From the NCBI RefSeq assembly GCF_002514735.1, contig NZ_NBWU01000005.1, positions 310,001-374,000 on the forward strand: a stretch of DNA of 64,000 nt. Reading direction: 5' to 3'. Shown here one piece after another: positions 26,969-35,244 of the stretch. The translations under genes and the position numbers were made by a program. Within the stretch, counting starts at the first letter, position 1. Each line of letters opens with the position of its first letter. The stretch is from Sediminicola luteus (GTDB lineage: Bacteria > Bacteroidota > Bacteroidia > Flavobacteriales > Flavobacteriaceae). The notes beneath the pieces are model-generated. The model had not been told where the DNA came from and ran no database searches. It was given only the letters and a program-made list of their open reading frames with translations.

Positions 26969-27694
26969 ATGGTTGCGAAAAGTGAATTGAAATTTGTAAA
27001 AAGCCTACAACAAAAAAAATGCCGATCCGAATCCGGACTTTTTGTGGTAGAGGGCGTTAAATCGGTGAACGAGCTTTTGGATAGCCCTTTAAAACTGCAT
27101 TCGCTTTATGCTACCGACCCCGCTTTGATAGGGTTCAATGTTGCTGCCATAGGGGTTTCCCCGGCCGAGTTAAGTCGTATGAGCGGATTAAAAACCCCAA
27201 ATGCCCTTTTGGCCGTTTTTGAGATGCCCAAAGCTAAGCCTGTCGATTATTCGGGCTGGGTGTTGGCTTTGGATCAGGTACGTGACCCCGGGAATTTAGG
27301 TACCATAATCCGATTATGCGATTGGTTCGACATACGGCATTTGGTTTGTGCACATGGCACTGTTGATTGTTATAATCCTAAAGTGCTTCAGGCGACCATG
27401 GGGTCAATTACCCGAGTCAATGTGGTCTATGAAGATCTTGAAATGGTCTTGGGCAAACATGGGACACAGGCCTATGGTGCTTTTATGACCGGTGAAAACC
27501 TGTATAAGGCAAAGTTGTCCGAACGCGGTATTTTGGTTATGGGTAATGAGGCCAATGGTGTAAGTGCCGAAGTGGAGGCCATGATCCAAGGGAAATTAAG
27601 CATACCACAATATGGCGCGCAAACTACCGAAAGTTTGAACGTGGCTATGGCTACCGGTATAATTTTGGCCGAGTTGAAAAGAAAATTGGGGTAG
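26969..27694 (+). CDS. TrmH/SpoU-family RNA 2'-O-methyltransferase (RlmB-like)
   Basis: A 241-residue SPOUT enzyme. The substrate-binding N-terminal domain (about 1-85, FVVEGVKSVNELL) is followed by the knot with motif 1 LDQVRDPGNLGTIIRLCDWF, motif 2 VMGNEANGVS and motif 3 SLNVAMATGIILAEL. It modifies a ribose 2'-OH in rRNA or tRNA; the exact nucleotide cannot be told from sequence. Divergent from tamL, convergent with porT (8 bp between stops). Confidence 0.9.
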   Translation: MVAKSELKFVKSLQQKKCRSESGLFVVEGVKSVNELLDSPLKLHSLYATDPALIGFNVAAIGVSPAELSRMSGLKTPNALLAVFEMPKAKPVDYSGWVLALDQVRDPGNLGTIIRLCDWFDIRHLVCAHGTVDCYNPKVLQATMGSITRVNVVYEDLEMVLGKHGTQAYGAFMTGENLYKAKLSERGILVMGNEANGVSAEVEAMIQGKLSIPQYGAQTTESLNVAMATGIILAELKRKLG

Positions 27695-27702
27695 CGCTGA
27701 CG

Positions 27703-28401
27703 CTATTCAAAAGTGAAATTCACAAAAATACCACGGGTGTACATAGCGTTGATATTGCCTGTCCATGGACTGTTGGGGTCTTCGTCGGGTACCAATTCGT
27801 CGCTGATAAAGAAAACACCGCGAATCGATGGTGAAAACTTAAAATATTCGGTATACAAATCGATGCCAAAACCTAATTCGTAGGCAAAATTGTTTTTCTT
27901 TAATCGGAAAGTACCGGTACTATTATCGTCCAAACTGTCTTCGTTGCTGCCTAAATTCATGGATACGGAACCTCCGCCAATGATAAATGGTTTCCAGTTG
28001 CCTATGCGGCGGGTACTCACTTTAAGCAGCAAGGGAAAATTAATATAGGTCGATTTAAGTTCCCTTAAGCGGTCGTTCTCATTGGGTAAGCCTCTATACC
28101 CCAATATTCTTGAATTGTAATGTAATCCGGGTTCGAAACGGAGGTCTAGGAATTCATTGATTCGCATCTCGCCGATCAGTCCTACATTGAAACCTATCGA
28201 TTTGTCTACCAGTATATCTGTATTTGGACCTAAGTGTTCCTTATAATCGAATTTGAAATCCATTTGGTTAAAACCAAGAAAATACCCCCAGTTCAAAAAC
28301 TTTTTGTCTTCGTTTTCGAGATTAATAACGGGTTTTTCATTGAATTGCGCCATAACCAAATGGCCAAGCAGTAGCAGCGGAATAACGATCGTTCTCTTCA
28401 T
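27703..28401 (-). CDS. porT: Type IX secretion / gliding protein PorT (SprT)
   Basis: A 232-residue outer-membrane beta-barrel protein with signal peptide MKRTIVIPLLLLGHLVMA. Alternating strands and a C-terminal aromatic residue (GIFVNFTFE) fit the PorT family needed for T9SS assembly. It follows ubiE by 60 bp on the same strand, the usual flavobacterial order. The family call rests on position, topology and general similarity. Confidence 0.85.
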   Translation of the reverse strand: MKRTIVIPLLLLGHLVMAQFNEKPVINLENEDKKFLNWGYFLGFNQMDFKFDYKEHLGPNTDILVDKSIGFNVGLIGEMRINEFLDLRFEPGLHYNSRILGYRGLPNENDRLRELKSTYINFPLLLKVSTRRIGNWKPFIIGGGSVSMNLGSNEDSLDDNSTGTFRLKKNNFAYELGFGIDLYTEYFKFSPSIRGVFFISDELVPDEDPNSPWTGNINAMYTRGIFVNFTFE

Positions 28402-28461
28402 AGGTGCCTTGTAATCGGTTGTGAATGAAGGGTCAGTTGCCCATCTTGGCCCCTTTTCCGA

Positions 28462-29190
28462 TTATTTTGAGGCCGTATAAATATTGGCCACCCCCATAGT
28501 CTGGGGACGATCCTGTACCCCTATAAACCCGATTTTTTCCAAAATATTGTTGAAAGCGGCTCCGTGCGGAAAGGCATGGGCCGATTCCGAAAGGTAGGCA
28601 TAGGCGGTTTTGTCTTTGGAAAACAACCTGCCGATGGCGGGCATCAGGTATTTAGTGTACACATGGTAGCCCTGTTTAAAAGGGAATTTGGTGGGTACGG
28701 CCGTTTCCAAGACCACAAATATCCCACCCGGGCGTAAGACTCGTAAAATTTCGGCCAAGCCTTTTTCAAGGTTTTCAAAATTACGTACCCCAAAGGCTAC
28801 GGTAATGGCATCGAAACTGTCGTTCTCAAACGGAAGGGCTTCACTGTCGCCAACGATCATGTCTATGGTTTTCGAAAGGTTTTTGTCGGCTATTTTCTGT
28901 TTGCCTATTTCGAGCATTCCCGGCGAAATATCCAATCCCACGATTTCAGGAGCTCCCGTCTTACTAAGCGAAATGGCCAAGTCGCCGGTACCGGTGGCAA
29001 TGTCCAATACTTTCTTTGGCTGAATTTCCTTGACCAGGGCTACTACCTTTCTACGCCACGATTGGTCAATGCCGAAGGAAATAACCCGGTTTAAACTATC
29101 GTAATTGCCCGATATGGTATCGAACATTTGGGTTACCTGTTCTTTTTTGCCTAAAGAAGAGTCGCGATAAGGGGTTACTTTTTTGCCCAT
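28462..29190 (-). CDS. ubiE: Demethylmenaquinone methyltransferase UbiE/MenG
   Basis: A 242-residue class I SAM methyltransferase that makes menaquinone, the expected respiratory quinone. The family signature is QMFDTISGNYDSLNRVISFG (21-40), the SAM motif VLDIATGTGDLA is at 61-72, and VAFGVRNFENLEKGL is the second UbiE signature. I start at ATG 29190; a TTG 18 bp earlier overlaps the -7 box and is unlikely. It is followed by porT. Confidence 0.96.
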   Translation of the reverse strand: MGKKVTPYRDSSLGKKEQVTQMFDTISGNYDSLNRVISFGIDQSWRRKVVALVKEIQPKKVLDIATGTGDLAISLSKTGAPEIVGLDISPGMLEIGKQKIADKNLSKTIDMIVGDSEALPFENDSFDAITVAFGVRNFENLEKGLAEILRVLRPGGIFVVLETAVPTKFPFKQGYHVYTKYLMPAIGRLFSKDKTAYAYLSESAHAFPHGAAFNNILEKIGFIGVQDRPQTMGVANIYTASK

Positions 29191-29205
29191 GGCCAAAATT
29201 TTCGG

Positions 29206-29213
29206 CAAATATA
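29206..29213 (-). promoter_or_regulatory. -7 box for ubiE-porT
   Basis: TATATTTG on the minus strand (TAnnTTTG), 15 bp before the ATG at 29190. Confidence 0.55.
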
Positions 29214-29296
29214 CGGTAAACGGCTTGCTCTACTGTCATTGATGGGGTTTCGAGCGCATTTTGAGGGAAACTAAGTTTTAGCACAGGCATTTTCAT

Positions 29297-29304
29297 TAAA
29301 TTTG
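29297..29304 (+). promoter_or_regulatory. -7 box for trkA-trkH
   Basis: TAAATTTG (TAnnTTTG), 57 bp before the trkA ATG at 29362. It divides the 170-bp divergent region with the ubiE promoter. Confidence 0.5.
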
Positions 29305-29361
29305 TGCCGTCTTTTGTGGATTAGACCAAGCTTCTTACCCAAAGACATAGATTCCGATAGC

Positions 29362-30711
29362 ATGAAGATTTTAATCGCAGGCGCCGGAGAGGTGGGATTC
29401 CATCTGGCCAAGTTACTTTCATACGAATCCCAAGACATTACCCTTTTAGATACCGATAAAGAGAGTTTGGCTTATGCCGATAGCCATTTGGATATTCGTG
29501 CGCTACGGGGCGATGCTACCTCTATTTCCGTTTTGGAAGATGCCGAGGTGGCTCATACCGATCTGGTAATCGGGGTTACCTCTTCCGAGACCACCAATAT
29601 TACCCTTTGTATGTTGGCCAAGCAATTGGGGTGTAAACGAACCATGGCCCGTATCTCCAATACCGAGTTTATAGATAACAAAGAAACCATTCGTTTTTCG
29701 GAATTGGGTATAGATGAATTGATATCGCCAGAAGAGCTGGCGGCCAACGAGATTAAATTACTTTTGAATCAGTCGGCCTTTAACGATACCTACGAATTTG
29801 AAGATGGAAAACTGATCATGGTAGGGGTAGCCCTGCCAAAAACAGCCCCTTTCGTAGGTAAAATGGTGAAAGATGCGGCCAAGATTTTTCCTGAATTGCA
29901 TTTTATGCCCATCGCGCTCCAGCGTTTGGGTACCCAGTATACGATTATCCCGCGTGGTGATACCGTTTTCCGTGAAGGGGATCAAGTGTATTTTATTACG
30001 CTGAAAGAAGGGGTAGATGAATTGTACAAACTCAGTGGTAAGGAGAAAAGAATCCTTAAAAATGTAATGATCCTTGGGGGTAGTAAGGTGGGCTTTAAGA
30101 CGGCCCGCGACCTTTGTGGGGATCGTTTCAATGTAAAACTGATCGAAAAAGACAGGGATAAGGCTATGGATCTTGCCGATGATCTGCCACATGCCTTAGT
30201 CATTAATTGCGATGGTCGAAATGTAGAGCTGCTCGAAGAGGAAAGCTTGGAGTCTATGGATGCCTTTATTTCGGTAACCGGTAACTCCGAGACCAATATT
30301 ATGTCTTGTTTGGTGGCCAAATCTAAAAACGTAAAAAAGACCATTGCCTTGGTAGAGAACATGGATTATTTCCATCTGTCTCATAGCATTGGTATCGATA
30401 CCCTGATCAATAAAAAACTGTTGGCGGCCAATAATATTTTCCGCTATGTGCGCAAAGGAGAGGTGGTGGCCTTTACCCGTTTGAACAACCTGAATGCCGA
30501 GATTTTGGAGTTTGTGGTAAAACCGAGCTCGGCCGTTAATGGTAAGATCATTCGTGAACTCGACTTTCCGCGTAGTGCTACTATTGGTGGCGTGGTACGC
30601 GATGGCGAAAGTATGATCGCCCTGGGCGATTTTAGAATCGTTGCCGGTGATCGGGTGGTGGTTTGTTGCCTGCCTAAGGCTATTTCCAAAATCGAAAAAC
30701 TCTTTTTGTAA
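29362..30711 (+). CDS. trkA: Trk potassium uptake regulatory protein TrkA
   Basis: A 449-residue cytoplasmic gating subunit with two RCK-N/RCK-C halves. NAD-binding loops are GAGEVGFHLA (7-16) in the first half and GGSKVGFKTARDL (about residue 239) in the second. It controls TrkH in response to nucleotide binding. The in-frame TTG at 29302 overlaps the -7 box, so ATG 29362, giving the canonical MKILIAGAGEVG start, is preferred. The stop shares a base with the trkH start (TAATG). Confidence 0.96.
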   Translation: MKILIAGAGEVGFHLAKLLSYESQDITLLDTDKESLAYADSHLDIRALRGDATSISVLEDAEVAHTDLVIGVTSSETTNITLCMLAKQLGCKRTMARISNTEFIDNKETIRFSELGIDELISPEELAANEIKLLLNQSAFNDTYEFEDGKLIMVGVALPKTAPFVGKMVKDAAKIFPELHFMPIALQRLGTQYTIIPRGDTVFREGDQVYFITLKEGVDELYKLSGKEKRILKNVMILGGSKVGFKTARDLCGDRFNVKLIEKDRDKAMDLADDLPHALVINCDGRNVELLEEESLESMDAFISVTGNSETNIMSCLVAKSKNVKKTIALVENMDYFHLSHSIGIDTLINKKLLAANNIFRYVRKGEVVAFTRLNNLNAEILEFVVKPSSAVNGKIIRELDFPRSATIGGVVRDGESMIALGDFRIVAGDRVVVCCLPKAISKIEKLFL

Positions 30712-32201
30712 TGGGGTTGAACTCGAAGATTATCTTCCATCTCATGGGCTTATTGCTCGTCTGTAATGGGGGTTTTATGTTGCTGGCCGCCTTGATTAGT
30801 GGTATTTATCAAGATGGGGTAACCGTAGAGATTTCACTTTCTGCCATTATTACCATGTTGGTGGGTGTGGTGGCCATGTTCGTGACCCGAAAACACGAAA
30901 AAGAGGTAAAGAAGAAAGAAGGGTATATGATCGTAACCTTTGGTTGGTTGGTCATGTCTTTTTCGGGGGTATTGCCCTATATGCTTACCGGGGCCATTCC
31001 GAATTTTACGAATGCTTTTTTCGAGACCATGTCGGGTTATACCACTACGGGGGCGTCTATTTTGGACGATATTGAAGCTTTGCCCAAAGGGGTTTTGGTG
31101 TGGCGTAGCCTTACGCATTGGATCGGGGGTATGGGGATTATCGTTCTGGCTATTGCGATACTTCCGCTTTTGGGTATTGGGGGTATGCAGCTGTTCGCTG
31201 CCGAAGCACCTGGCCCTAGTGCCGATAAGCTGCATCCGCGAATTACCGATACGGCCAAAAGGTTGTGGTATATCTATGTGGGCTATACGGCAGCCGAAAC
31301 CTTGTTACTTAAATTGGCTGGCATGGATTTTTTCGATGCGCTTAACCATGCCTTGGCTACACTTTCTACGGGTGGTTTTTCTACAAAAAATGCCAGTGTG
31401 GCCTTTTGGAACGATTCGCCTTTGATTCAATATATTATTATCCTGTTCATGTTTTTGGCCGGGATGAACTTTGTTTTAAGCTATTTCGCTTTCAAGGGTA
31501 AAGTACAGCGTATTTTAAAGGATGAAGAATTTAAGGTCTATGGCTTTTTTGTGCTGGCTTTTACCATTTTAGTTACCCTTACGGTCTATTTTAAGGCCAA
31601 TGTGCCGGTATCGGATTATCATCCCATGGTTTTAGGGCCATTGGAAAGCGCTTTTAGACATGCCTTATTCCAGGTGGTGGCCGTGATTACGACTACAGGT
31701 TTCGTTACGGCCGATTTTACGGGCTGGACACCCTTTATGACGGTTTTCTTTTTCGGATTGTTTTTTCTCGGTGGCTCCGCGGGGTCTACCGCCGGGGGTA
31801 TTAAGGTAATGCGCCATCTATTGATTATTAAAAACGGCCTTCTCGAATTTAAGCGTACCCTGCACAATAATGCGATCGTTCCCGTACGCTATAACGATAA
31901 AATGGTGAAAGAGAAGATCGTGTATAATATCATCGCATTCTTTGTGCTCTATATGCTATTGTTTATTATCGGTTCGCTGGTATTGGGCTTTTTAGGGCTC
32001 GATTTTGAGACGGCAATCGGTGGGGCAGCCTCCTCTTTAGGCAATGTGGGACCGGCCTTGGGGCAATTGAATCCACTGGCCAACTTTAATAGTTTGCCCG
32101 ATCTAGGGAAATGGTGGTGTGCCTTTTTAATGTTGTTGGGCCGTTTAGAGTTGTTTACCGTGCTCATTTTGATGACCCCGATATTCTGGAAGAAGATTTA
32201 A
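30711..32201 (+). CDS. trkH: Trk potassium uptake channel subunit TrkH
   Basis: A 496-residue inner-membrane potassium transporter built from four M1-P-M2 repeats, about 10-12 membrane segments. Selectivity-filter-like loops are visible: MSGYTTTGAS, LSTGGFSTK, ITTTGFVTADF and SLGNVGPALG. It overlaps trkA by one base, and both make one complex. Confidence 0.96.
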   Translation: MGLNSKIIFHLMGLLLVCNGGFMLLAALISGIYQDGVTVEISLSAIITMLVGVVAMFVTRKHEKEVKKKEGYMIVTFGWLVMSFSGVLPYMLTGAIPNFTNAFFETMSGYTTTGASILDDIEALPKGVLVWRSLTHWIGGMGIIVLAIAILPLLGIGGMQLFAAEAPGPSADKLHPRITDTAKRLWYIYVGYTAAETLLLKLAGMDFFDALNHALATLSTGGFSTKNASVAFWNDSPLIQYIIILFMFLAGMNFVLSYFAFKGKVQRILKDEEFKVYGFFVLAFTILVTLTVYFKANVPVSDYHPMVLGPLESAFRHALFQVVAVITTTGFVTADFTGWTPFMTVFFFGLFFLGGSAGSTAGGIKVMRHLLIIKNGLLEFKRTLHNNAIVPVRYNDKMVKEKIVYNIIAFFVLYMLLFIIGSLVLGFLGLDFETAIGGAASSLGNVGPALGQLNPLANFNSLPDLGKWWCAFLMLLGRLELFTVLILMTPIFWKKI

Positions 32202-32235
32202 TAGTTACTTAAATTGCTTGAACAGTAGCTTTGTA

Positions 32236-32664
32236 ATGCTGGAAACCACGATAACCTATTGGAATAATTTTGCTGGCAACCTGATTACGGTCAGTGCTCT
32301 TTTAGGTGGATTTTCCTTGGCCGTAACCGCCAATTTATTGGTATATGAAAATGGTGGCAAAGTTTTTAATGCCTTAATGAAAGGGGCAGCCTTGGCCTCG
32401 GCCTGTTTTTTGCTTACGGTATTCAGCATGACCAAAATTTTGATGATGACCACTGAAGGTCGTCCCGAGGGTGTGGGAATGACCGATATTACACTGCCTA
32501 AACTTCTAGGGAGTGTTACTTTTTTTATCGGTATCGTCGCCTTGTTCGTAGTAGTCGGCCTCTCGGGCTGGACAAAATCTAAAAAAATGGGGCGTTTTAC
32601 CACTTGGGTAAGTGTACTCACCTTTTTAGGAGTGTTATTGACTTTGGTCGAGGTACGGTTTTAG
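32236..32664 (+). CDS. Small integral membrane protein of unknown function
   Basis: A 142-residue protein with four predicted membrane helices (about 15-35, 47-70, 90-112 and 118-138). It starts MLETTITYWNNFAGNLITVS. It is 34 bp after trkH on the same strand and may be co-transcribed, so a link with potassium transport is possible but unproven. No known family was recognised. ATG 32236 is chosen over the in-frame TTG at 32218. Confidence 0.7.
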   Translation: MLETTITYWNNFAGNLITVSALLGGFSLAVTANLLVYENGGKVFNALMKGAALASACFLLTVFSMTKILMMTTEGRPEGVGMTDITLPKLLGSVTFFIGIVALFVVVGLSGWTKSKKMGRFTTWVSVLTFLGVLLTLVEVRF

Positions 32665-32679
32665 TACAGATTGGCCAAA

Positions 32680-32711
32680 TAAAAAACCGCTTAGAAATCA
32701 ATCTAAACGGT
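32680..32711 (-). terminator. Rho-independent terminator of the aminotransferase gene
   Basis: On the minus strand ACCGTTTAGA, a 6-nt loop and TCTAAGCGGT with one mismatch, followed by six T. It starts 37 bp after the stop at 32749 and could also stop the converging trk transcript. Confidence 0.7.
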
Positions 32712-32748
32712 TAATGTTATTATTCGAAGTAATCTTGTTTTTAAGTCG

Positions 32749-33933
32749 CTATACCACGGCTTTTATCCTACTAATGGCTTCGCGTAGTTGCTCCTCGGAG
32801 GCTGCGTACGAAATACGGATGCAGTTGGGGTTGCCAAAAGCTTCACCGGTTACCGTGGCAACATTGGCGTTTTCTAAAAGGTAAAGGGCAAAATCGGAAG
32901 CGTTGTTAATTGTGGTCCCTTTCAAGGTTTTTCCAAAGAAACTCGAGATGTCCGGAAACACATAAAAGGCGCCTTCCGGAACGTTTAAGTAAAAGCCGTC
33001 AATTTCCTTCAAAAGGCTCAAAATCAAATCGCGACGTTTTTGGAACTCGTCGATCATATACTGTATTTTCGAAACCGGGGCGTCCAAAGCAGCAATGGTA
33101 GCTCTTTGGGCTATGGCATTGGCCCCGCTGGTTACTTGACCTTGGAATTTGGTACAGGCCTTGGCGATCCAGGCTGGAGCGCCGATGAACCCGATACGCC
33201 ATCCGGTCATGGCAAAGGCCTTCGATACCCCATTAACGGTAATGGTGCGGTCGTACATGCCATCTACATTGGCAATACTTACATGGCCTCCCACAAAGTT
33301 GATGTGCTCATAGATTTCATCAGATACCACGAAGATCTGTTCGTGTTTTTTCAAAACCTCTGCCAACCCTTCCAACTCGGCCTGGCTGTATACAGAACCG
33401 CTGGGGTTACAAGGTGAACTGAACCAAAGCATTTTGGTCTTAGGCGTAATGGCGGCCTCCAATTGCTCAGGTGTCATTTTAAAATCGGTGTCAATTGAGG
33501 TGGGTACTTCCACCGGAACGCCTCCTGCCAGCTTTACGATGTCGGAATAACTTACCCAATATGGGGCTGGTAACACCACTTCATCGCCTTCATTGATCAT
33601 ACACATGGCTACGTTGGCCAACGATTGTTTGGCTCCGGTAGAAACAACGATTTGATCTAAACCGTATGCCAAGCCATTATCGCGTTTAAATTTACGGGCA
33701 ATGGCTTCCTTTAGTTCGGCATAGCCATCTACCGGGGTATAGGCACGGTAATTTTGATCAATAGCCGTCTTGGCTTCTTCCTTGATAAATTCGGGAATGT
33801 TGAAGTCTGGCTCACCCAAACTTAGTCCGATAATGTCTTTTCCGGCATTGCGGAGTTCCCTTGCTTTAGCTGCCATGGCCAAGGTGGCTGATGTGGCCAT
33901 GCCATTGATACGATCCGATAGAAATGCTTTCAT
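32749..33933 (-). CDS. Class I pyridoxal-phosphate aminotransferase (aspartate aminotransferase type)
   Basis: A 394-residue fold-type I aminotransferase. PLP lysine Lys238 is in VNGVSKAFAMTGWRIGF; SSPCNPSGSVYS supplies the Asn contact, SDEIYEH (204-210) the Asp and Tyr contacts, and the C-terminal CIRISYA the substrate Arg. It is closest to the subgroup I aspartate aminotransferases used by Bacillus and Thermus. Substrate is inferred. Monocistronic. Confidence 0.9.
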   Translation of the reverse strand: MKAFLSDRINGMATSATLAMAAKARELRNAGKDIIGLSLGEPDFNIPEFIKEEAKTAIDQNYRAYTPVDGYAELKEAIARKFKRDNGLAYGLDQIVVSTGAKQSLANVAMCMINEGDEVVLPAPYWVSYSDIVKLAGGVPVEVPTSIDTDFKMTPEQLEAAITPKTKMLWFSSPCNPSGSVYSQAELEGLAEVLKKHEQIFVVSDEIYEHINFVGGHVSIANVDGMYDRTITVNGVSKAFAMTGWRIGFIGAPAWIAKACTKFQGQVTSGANAIAQRATIAALDAPVSKIQYMIDEFQKRRDLILSLLKEIDGFYLNVPEGAFYVFPDISSFFGKTLKGTTINNASDFALYLLENANVATVTGEAFGNPNCIRISYAASEEQLREAISRIKAVV

Positions 33934-34227
33934 TCGTGTGTGGTTTTACTCGTAATTTCGTAGGTCTTAGCCGTTTTGATAACGACAGAAACCTAGTTTT
34001 TTTAGTCGGAAACGATGGTTTTATACGCATCGATTCGGTGGACTAAGGTATGGCTTTTTGCTTGCAAAAATAGGGCTGCTTACAGCTTTTACGGTTTTGT
34101 TTTAAAATCAGGATAAATTGTGGTGTTCTTAAAAAATGAATGCGACTTTTTCGGGAATCCGTAATTGGTTTCTTGGGTGGAGAAAACGAATCTTGGGTTA
34201 TACGAAGCAGTATTGTAAGTATTTGGA

Positions 34228-34235
34228 TATTTTTG
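34228..34235 (+). promoter_or_regulatory. -7 box for rsmG
   Basis: TATTTTTG (TAnnTTTG), 15 bp before ATG 34251. It supports this start over the upstream GTG/ATG codons in frame. Confidence 0.5.
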
Positions 34236-34250
34236 CCCAAAATTACAGCC

Positions 34251-34886
34251 ATGGATGCCCAATTGATTTTTGATTATTTCCCCAACCTGAGCGAAACACA
34301 GCAAGAACAGTTTAAGCAGCTGGAAGCCTTGTATCAAGGTTGGAACCAAAAGATAAATGTGGTATCGCGAAAAGATATCGATGAACTTTATCTACGGCAT
34401 GTGCTGCATTCCTTAGGTATTGCCAAAATTCACGCTTTTGCCGATGGATTGGAGGTATTGGATGTGGGTACAGGCGGAGGATTCCCGGGGGTGCCTTTGG
34501 CCATTCTTTTCCCAAAGGTGCAGTTTACTTTAATCGATGCGATCGGTAAAAAAATAAAAGTGGTCAACGAAGTGGTCGAAGGTCTTGGGTTGACCAATGT
34601 GAAAACTGTGCATGGTAGGGTAGAGGAGTTGCCCGGTCAGTTCGATTTTATTGTTAGTAGGGCGGTAGCGGCCATGCCTACCTTTACGCATTGGGTAAAG
34701 GGGAAAATCAAAAAGAAGTCGGCCGACAGTCGTAAAAACGGTATTTTGTATTTAAAAGGAGGTGATCTTACCGAAGAATTACAGGGGTATGCCAGTATTC
34801 AGGTATTCGAATTGGAGCCTATTTTTAAGGAAGATTTCTTTGAGACCAAAAAAGTGGTCTACTTACCTATGAAGTTTAAAGGGTAA
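34251..34886 (+). CDS. rsmG: 16S rRNA (guanine-527-N7)-methyltransferase RsmG
   Basis: A 211-residue SAM methyltransferase (GidB). WNQKINVVSRKDIDELYLRH at 31-50 and the SAM loop DVGTGGGFPGVPLAI at 71-85 are diagnostic; ISRAVAAMPTF-type residues follow as IVSRAVAAMPTF. The frame is open 37 codons further upstream from 34140, but the family start and a -7 box point to 34251. Its 3' end overlaps a possible small gene on the opposite strand. Confidence 0.94.
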   Translation: MDAQLIFDYFPNLSETQQEQFKQLEALYQGWNQKINVVSRKDIDELYLRHVLHSLGIAKIHAFADGLEVLDVGTGGGFPGVPLAILFPKVQFTLIDAIGKKIKVVNEVVEGLGLTNVKTVHGRVEELPGQFDFIVSRAVAAMPTFTHWVKGKIKKKSADSRKNGILYLKGGDLTEELQGYASIQVFELEPIFKEDFFETKKVVYLPMKFKG

Positions 34887-34998
34887 ACATACCCATATAG
34901 GCCCTGCGATACTTGCGGGCATAGCATTTCATTGATTTTTGCAAACGTTCCCAGCGGATACGAAGGTCTAGTTTTGTGTTTTCTGACAGCACCATCAT
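34876..34998 (-). CDS. Possible 40-residue basic protein
   Basis: A short frame starting MMVLSENTKLDLRIRW and ending YMGMFTL. It has 10 Arg/Lys residues, one Trp and a helical pattern. Its last 11 bp overlap the end of rsmG on the other strand. Codon choice looks normal, but there is no clear ribosome binding site, which is usual in this phylum. It lies in the otherwise empty 359-bp gap between rsmG and pruA. I do not recognise the family, and the ATG could be 34998 or 34995. Confidence 0.4.
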   Translation of the reverse strand: MMVLSENTKLDLRIRWERLQKSMKCYARKYRRAYMGMFTL

Positions 34999-35190
34999 AT
35001 TCAATTTACAATTACTTAACGTTAAATTTACATTGAAATTGCTTCACATGCAAATTATTCGTTGAAATCGATGGTTTTTCCTACGTGTTCCCTGTTATTG
35101 AATCGTGCTTAGCGAAATGCGGTTAGAGATAGTTTGTGATAAGATGTTTTCTGTTCCGGGTGTTGCGATGAGGCTTTTAAAATTAAGACA

Positions 35191-35222
35191 CAAAAAAAGG
35201 AGACACTTTTGCATCTCCTTTT
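35191..35222 (-). terminator. Rho-independent terminator of pruA
   Basis: On the minus strand AAAAGGAGA, a 10-nt loop and TCTCCTTTT running into a T tract. It starts 23 bp after the pruA stop. The remaining 190 bp up to 34999 show no other feature. Confidence 0.75.
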
Positions 35223-35244
35223 CTATAACTATTACTTGTAAATC

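Noticed and set aside
34140-34250. 37-codon upstream extension of rsmG
   Set aside because: The family begins near MDAQLIFDYF, and a promoter box at 34228-34235 would fall within the coding frame.
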